Origin: Rhodobacter viridis
GTDB taxonomy: Bacteria > Pseudomonadota > Alphaproteobacteria > Rhodobacterales > Rhodobacteraceae
Reading direction: 5' to 3'
Length of the DNA stretch: 64,000 nt
Assembly: GCF_003217355.1 (NCBI RefSeq)
Contig: NZ_QJTK01000006.1
Coordinates: forward strand, 145,053-209,052
The position numbers were made by a program, and so were the translations under genes. Of this stretch, positions 62,158 through 64,000 are shown one piece after another. The notes below the pieces were generated by a model. The model saw only the letters and a list, made by a program, of their open reading frames with translations, ran no database searches and was not told where the DNA came from. Every line of letters starts with the position of its first letter. The first letter of the stretch is position 1.

Positions 62158-63302
62158 GCCAGATCCCCCCCGGACAGGCGCCGACGCGCGGTCTTGCGAC
62201 GGCCGCGCAGCACGTAGCGCGGCGGCCCCTCCGGCATCAGCGTGACACGGAAAAGCCAGGCCGCCCGCGGCTGATCGGGCTCGCGCAGCGCCAGTTCGGT
62301 TTCCTCTTCGCTGTCCTCGAGCGCCGCACTGCTCAGCCGTTCAAAAGCGTGACGCGTCGCGGCAAGGCTGTCGAAGGGCTCGCCCAGCAGCACCAGACCA
62401 CCCAGTGCGCGGTCGGCGGCGGCATTCGTCGCCAGAATCGTCCCGGTTTCGGACAGAACAAAAATCGGATCCGGCACGGCGCCCAGAATGTCGCGCATCA
62501 CCTCGGCCTCGGCACTGATCGCGCGCTCGCGCTCGCGGCTCGGCCCGATGTCGCGCGTCGTGCCCCAGAGCCGGATCAGCTGATCGTCGCGGATCAGGGC
62601 GCGGAAATCGTTTTCCACCAGCATCGGCGTGCCGTCGTGACGCTGGTCGATCGCCTGCGCGCCATCCAGCCGATAGCCCGTGCGCACCAGATCGCGGATC
62701 ATCGCGCGGTTGACCGGGGTTTCGGGGAAATAGCGGCTGACCGGCTGGGTGTTGAAATCCTGATCCGCGGGCACGGCATAAAGCGCCGCCATCGCATCGT
62801 TGCAGGCCCGCCAGCGCGAGCGGTTGCGAAACACCTGATCGACGATCTCGTCCTCGGAGCAGCGCAGATCGACCGGGTCGAGAAAATCGATGCACCAGCA
62901 GGCGTCGCGGGCCGCATCGATCATCTGCGCCAGGATCTCGAGGCGGTCGAGCTGATCGGCCGAGACCGTGGGCACCGCCTCGGCCAGCTGCATCACGAAC
63001 AGCCACAGCCCGCCCTCGGCCCGGCGCGCGCAGTGCAGGACGGCGGGAAGCTCCTCGCCCTCCTTGCTGCCCAGCACCCAGACCGGAAAGGCCCGCGGCT
63101 CCCAATCGGCCCCCGCAAGCAGCGCGTCGAGCCGGTCGGCGCTGACCTCGGTGAACAGATCGGCAATCCGGGCCTCTGCCGCCATGCCCCGCTCGGCCAG
63201 CCATGCCGCGGCCGGCCGATTGGCCGCCAGCGCGGTGCCGGGTGCGGAAAGTTCCAGCACCGGCATCGGCAGATCGGCAAAGGCGGAAGGAAACTGGGTC
63301 AT
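62154..63302 (-). CDS. PAS-domain protein without kinase or output domain
   Basis: The 382-residue protein starts MTQFPSAFADLPMPVLELSA. It has a first PAS-like region (to about residue 110) and a central region with RDACWCIDFLDPVDLRCSED and RDLVRTGYRLDGAQAIDQRH, PAS/PAC-like with several cysteines. A linker helix (SRERERAISAEAEVMRDILG) and another PAS core (AVPDPIFVLSETGTILATNA) follow. No histidine kinase, GGDEF or HTH domain is present. Its stop overlaps the regulator ATG (ATGA), so it likely senses a signal and acts on that regulator directly; this is inferred from arrangement. Confidence 0.82.
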   Translation of the reverse strand: MTQFPSAFADLPMPVLELSAPGTALAANRPAAAWLAERGMAAEARIADLFTEVSADRLDALLAGADWEPRAFPVWVLGSKEGEELPAVLHCARRAEGGLWLFVMQLAEAVPTVSADQLDRLEILAQMIDAARDACWCIDFLDPVDLRCSEDEIVDQVFRNRSRWRACNDAMAALYAVPADQDFNTQPVSRYFPETPVNRAMIRDLVRTGYRLDGAQAIDQRHDGTPMLVENDFRALIRDDQLIRLWGTTRDIGPSRERERAISAEAEVMRDILGAVPDPIFVLSETGTILATNAAADRALGGLVLLGEPFDSLAATRHAFERLSSAALEDSEEETELALREPDQPRAAWLFRVTLMPEGPPRYVLRGRRKTARRRLSGGDLA

Positions 63303-63700
63303 GGCACCGTCGGTCAGGGTTTATTTACCCTGAGGATGCGGCGTCCCGCCGCACCGGCAATCGAAATTCCGCGACATCCCCAGGTTTTCGAAATTACGCT
63401 GCGTTATTGCGCATTTTTCGCTGCGCCATTGCAGCTACTCGGAGGAAAACGTCGGGATCAGGCTCGAAATTCCGGCAAACACTGCGCCCAAGCAGGCATC
63501 GCCCCGCCGCTGCAGCGCAGGAACAGCACGAGGCGTGAAAGCTGCAACGCAGCGCTTTCGGAGCAGATTCGTCTGAAACGGCGCAGTCTTGCGTCACAGA
63601 TGCTGCAGCCCGGTGGCACATCACGCCCCCCGCGACGCGCGGAGGGCGCCCTTGGGGCGGGTTCAACGCCATTTCGGCGCGAATGCCCGCCGCGATGGCT
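63303..63700. promoter_or_regulatory. Promoter region of the PAS-regulator-pot operon with repeated motifs
   Basis: This 398-bp stretch has no gene. It contains three copies of TCGAAATTMCG (63361-63371, 63388-63398, 63464-63474). It also has two copies of CGCTGCGYYATTGC (63397-63410 and 63419-63432) whose starts are 22 bp apart, i.e. two helical turns, on the same DNA face. These fit regulator binding sites for the operon starting at 63302. AT-rich text between them (GCATTTTTCG) could host the promoter. Confidence 0.45.
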
Positions 63701-64000
63701 TTACAGCATCAGATCGGCCAGCACGGGCGCCCCCGAGCCGGTGGCAAAGTGAAGGACGAGGTCCGCGACCCCATCGCCGTCGACATCGCCCGACAGCACG
63801 GCCGAGCCATCCGCCGCCAGCTCCAGACGCAGCTCCCCCGCCTGTCCGGTGAACGCGGCGGCGTCGATGAAGACGAAGCCCTGATCCCCGGCAAGCGTCG
63901 TGTCGGCATCGATCGCCGCCAGATCGATGTGGTCGCTGCCCGAGGTGAAATCGGTGATCTGATCCGCCTGCAGCGCGGTGCTGTCGGAGGCTGTCAGAAA
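63701..64000 (-). CDS. C-terminal part of an RTX/serralysin-C type secreted protein (5' end outside window)
   Basis: The last 99 residues of a minus-strand gene are visible up to the TAA at 63701-63703. They include ALQADQITDFTSGSDHIDLA, DTTLAGDQGFVFIDAAAFTG, AGELRLELAADGSAVLSGDV and the end SGAPVLADLML. This is the M10/serralysin C-terminal, RTX-associated beta-roll end that follows GGxGxDxx repeats and carries the type I secretion signal. The number of RTX repeats and any catalytic domain lie outside the window. Confidence 0.8.
   Translation of the reverse strand, partial: FLTASDSTALQADQITDFTSGSDHIDLAAIDADTTLAGDQGFVFIDAAAFTGQAGELRLELAADGSAVLSGDVDGDGVADLVLHFATGSGAPVLADLML

Overview
The window is a stretch of a GC-rich alphaproteobacterial chromosome of the Rhodobacter group. 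The strongest organism clue is the 5-aminolevulinate synthase at 15756-16985, which matches, as far as I can recall it, the crystallised Rhodobacter capsulatus HemA almost residue for residue. Gene order (tatABC, rodZ-ispG, yfgM-bamB-der, rplU-rpmA then obgE-proB, soxBDAG, divergent dgt/erpA) is typical Rhodobacteraceae housekeeping. I see no transposase, integrase, phage gene, CRISPR array or rRNA. There is one tRNA gene (Gly, CCC).

Layout. 1-2315 (minus): tatA-tatB-tatC and a DUF815 ATPase cut by the window edge. 2471-6073: a small HTH regulator, a MarC membrane protein, a membrane-anchored aspartic protease, CorA and an ArsR repressor with a persulfide-sensor cysteine pair. 6098-7315: a decayed RTX-type gene and a nearly empty intergenic stretch. 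7316-11504: an RND pump with its adaptor. 11871-16985: serS, ispG, rodZ, hemA. 17227-23075: M20 peptidase, proB, obgE, two GNAT enzymes, rpmA, rplU. 23457-29084: der, bamB, a YfgM-like protein and an Atm1-type exporter. 29205-35372: LysM protein, LOG, RarD, tryptophanase, Fe-SOD and two small proteins. 35498-40941: sarcosine oxidase operon soxB-x-soxD-soxA-soxG. 41177-46583: ccmI, ruvX, DUF1289, Hint-domain protein, zinc-ribbon protein, prfC. 46617-49450: GSCFA protein, dgt, erpA, tRNA-Gly. 49497-55271: a corrinoid-activator type protein, a MoxR ATPase, a DksA paralogue, an FAD monooxygenase and xthA. 55386-63302 (minus): an operon with a PAS protein, a degenerate NtrC/TyrR-like regulator, a polyamine-type ABC importer and an aldehyde dehydrogenase. 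63701-64000: the C-terminus of an RTX-type protein.

Many genes are translationally coupled through ATGA, GTGA or TGATG overlaps (tatB/tatC/DUF815, soxD/soxA, soxB/x, ccmI/ruvX, PAS/regulator/potD, potA/potB, the two GNATs). Intergenic space carries two dispersed repeat families. One is a mosaic palindrome, with an ATATTTG..GCAAGATGAAAG or GCGTATTT..CCAAGAAAA type arm and adjoining GC-only hairpins, found at seven sites. The other is a 216-bp structured repeat present twice (11578 and 33698).

The least ordinary parts are the PAS-protein / degenerate AAA regulator operon for polyamine-type uptake with repeated motifs upstream, the two repeat families, the unnamed gene inside the sarcosine oxidase operon, and a MoxR ATPase plus corrinoid activator without their usual partners. 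I did not find a clearly new multi-gene defence or mobile system.
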